Below, one piece after another: positions 63,073 through 64,000 of a stretch of DNA of 64,000 nt. The translations under genes were made by a program, and so were the position numbers. The stretch is from assembly GCF_042684645.1 (NCBI RefSeq), contig NZ_JBHULV010000050.1:38703-102702 (forward strand). Reading direction: 5' to 3'. Source of the DNA: Pseudopedobacter alpinus. GTDB lineage: Bacteria; Bacteroidota; Bacteroidia; Sphingobacteriales; Sphingobacteriaceae. The notes under the pieces are model-generated. The model did not search any database, had not been told where the DNA came from, and was given only the letters and a program-made list of their open reading frames with translations. Position 1 is the stretch's first letter. The number at the start of each line of letters is the position of its first letter.

Positions 63073-63590
63073 ATGTTCAGTAACCTTGATGTAGATAGAA
63101 GTAAAGTTGAAAACAAAGCTGTTTTTCAAATTAGTTTGACCTATAGAATTTTTCAAATCTTGGTTAATTCATATTTTATTTTTATTGTTCCGGCCCTAAC
63201 TCTTTCTTATACAATTCAGCATTCAATGTTGAAGAAAGACCTTTTTGGTGAAGTCATGTCTAATTTGGTTGCTTTAGCATTTGCAGTTTTCTTTTTCTTC
63301 TATTTCAAGAATCCGTATAGGCTTATTAAAATAAATGGTGGAAACGTATATAAAAATAGGGAAATCAGTAAACAAGTTCTTGAAAAAATGGAGTGGGAAA
63401 TCATTGTAGAAAGGAACGATCATATTATTGCTAGTCCGCCCAGTATCTACGAAAGACAAATAAATTAATATTTGATCAAAACAATATACTTTTAAGTTCA
63501 GTAAGGTTTGGTAGGGAAAAATTTGTTGTGAGCCTCCATCAAGACAATGCCGACAAGTTCCAAGAAGAATTCAAAAACTTACAGAATTGA
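63073..63590 (+). pseudogene. Small membrane protein gene, probably frameshifted
   Basis: The first open frame (63073-63468, 131 aa) has two hydrophobic helices (ILVNSYFIFIVPALTLSY and LVALAFAVFFFFYF), then a soluble tail ending YERQIN. Immediately beyond, the other frame reads FDQNNILLSSVRFGREKFVV and on to a TGA at 63588, protein-like continuation, so a 1-base frameshift near 63435-63470 is likely. The complete protein would be about 170 aa. No family is recognised. Confidence 0.5.
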
Positions 63591-63838
63591 AAATACTGCT
63601 ATTGCTAAAGTCTTTGGAGGATTTAGGGATTTTAGTTTCTAAAACTAAGGGAAAAGATGTCATCTATATCAATTTGAAGCTTTATAAGCTGCTCAAAAAA
63701 GAGGAATTAAACGTGGGTAAAAAGTTCCCACGTTCCAAAAACATGGGTAATAAAACCAAAAAAACGGACACGTTCCAAAAACGTGGGACATTTTGGGACA
63801 TGAAATTTTTGATTATAGAGAATTCACTTCGGTTTTGA
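63587..63838 (+). pseudogene. Remnant with winged-helix-like start, possibly Fic-type C-terminus
   Basis: The frame opens at TTG 63587 within the end of the frameshifted gene. Its first 40 residues include LEDLGILVSKTKGKDVIYIN, similar in pattern to the C-terminal wing of Fic-family proteins (xxLxxxGIL...YIN...L). The rest is low-complexity and overlaps the ACGTTCCAAAAAC repeats at 63720-63790. No start or other domain is present, so this is probably a fragment or chance. Confidence 0.25.
63720..63805. repeat. Short ACGTTCCAAAAAC repeats
   Basis: ACGTTCCAAAAACATGGG near 63730 and ACGTTCCAAAAACGTGGG near 63770, with CCCACGTTCC and GGGACATTTTGGGACATG forming local repeats. Function not known. 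Confidence 0.35.
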
Positions 63839-64000
63839 ATCTTATTTGTGTTTTAGAATCAGGTTCTGGATTGATTATTACAAAATTAACTCAGTGTTTC
63901 TCTGTGTAAAAACTCCGCGAACTTTGTGTTTAAATAAACCCAAATTACGCAATAGGATTTTAAGATCTGTTAAAAAGGTTATTTTTTCTAATGCGTAGCA
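63839..64000. other. Gene-free end of window with tandem-like CTCTGTGT words
   Basis: No gene. The stretch 63891-63935 (CTCAGTGTTTCTCTGTGTA, then AACTCCGCGAACTTTGTGTT) has internal near-repeats that recur as an intergenic element in other Bacteroidetes genomes (recollection). Confidence 0.35.

Overview
The window is AT-rich bacterial chromosome from the Bacteroidetes, most likely a Pedobacter-like member of the Sphingobacteriaceae. No rRNA or tRNA gene is visible, so the rank is inferred from protein content and gene order. Typical signs are acpP-fabF-rnc with a divergent IPExxxVDY gene and pyk, a Big_5 lipoprotein, a TonB-plug/MG2 surface protein, DUF6600 and DUF4407 proteins, FKBP-type lipoproteins, and genes without strong Shine-Dalgarno sequences.

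Region 1 (1-14.9 kb) is mostly housekeeping and envelope genes. It holds an MCE/Mla-type lipid ABC transporter (permease cut by the window edge, ATPase, MCE protein), a DUF985 cupin, an epimerase, and an unusual SerB phosphatase fused to a SerA remnant that lacks the NAD-binding domain but keeps the ACT domain. A MITE-like repeat follows, then a degenerate flavoprotein coupled to a tetrapyrrole-methylase-family methyltransferase, a DUF6600 protein, several SDR/NAD-binding proteins, a CBS protein, a photolyase and two FKBP lipoproteins.

Region 2 (14.9-21.7 kb) begins with a REP-associated tyrosine transposase (RAYT) flanked by its own REP palindromes. The REP cluster ends at the broken stump of an SGNH-esterase gene. 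lipB, a phosphopantetheinyl transferase, dcd, an MG2/TonB-plug protein and an enoyl-CoA hydratase follow.

Region 3 (21.7-31.4 kb) looks like a defence island, all on the minus strand. It has a Res-type helicase-nuclease, an AlbA_2/GHKL ATPase overlapping it by 4 bp, and a beta-class DNA methyltransferase. A striking 165-bp-spaced duplication of a 76-bp repeat unit separates the last two. A SNF2 helicase lies upstream.

Region 4 (31.6-58.6 kb) is core chromosome: M14 peptidase, HPP protein, Na+/solute symporter, a 59-aa membrane protein, DUF4407, rnc-fabF-acpP, pyk, ilvE, divergent nadA/nadB, a gamma-carbonic anhydrase-like protein, a DUF389 gene split by one amber codon, a Big_5 lipoprotein, mnmG, an ABC-F ATPase, a pirin and a 2,4-dienoyl-CoA reductase-like SDR. 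Two parS-type ParB sites lie just upstream of mnmG, which suggests an origin-proximal position. The AT-rich nadA/nadB intergenic region 7 kb away carries a DnaA-box match.

Region 5 (58.6-64 kb) is accessory. It has a long gene-poor stretch, a six-PAS histidine kinase with its response regulator, a 134-bp hairpin element and decayed small genes.

The best candidates for something undescribed are the Res-AlbA_2/GHKL-Mod locus with its repeat array, the SerB-truncated SerA-ACT fusion, the RAYT/REP insertion, and the parS pair at mnmG.
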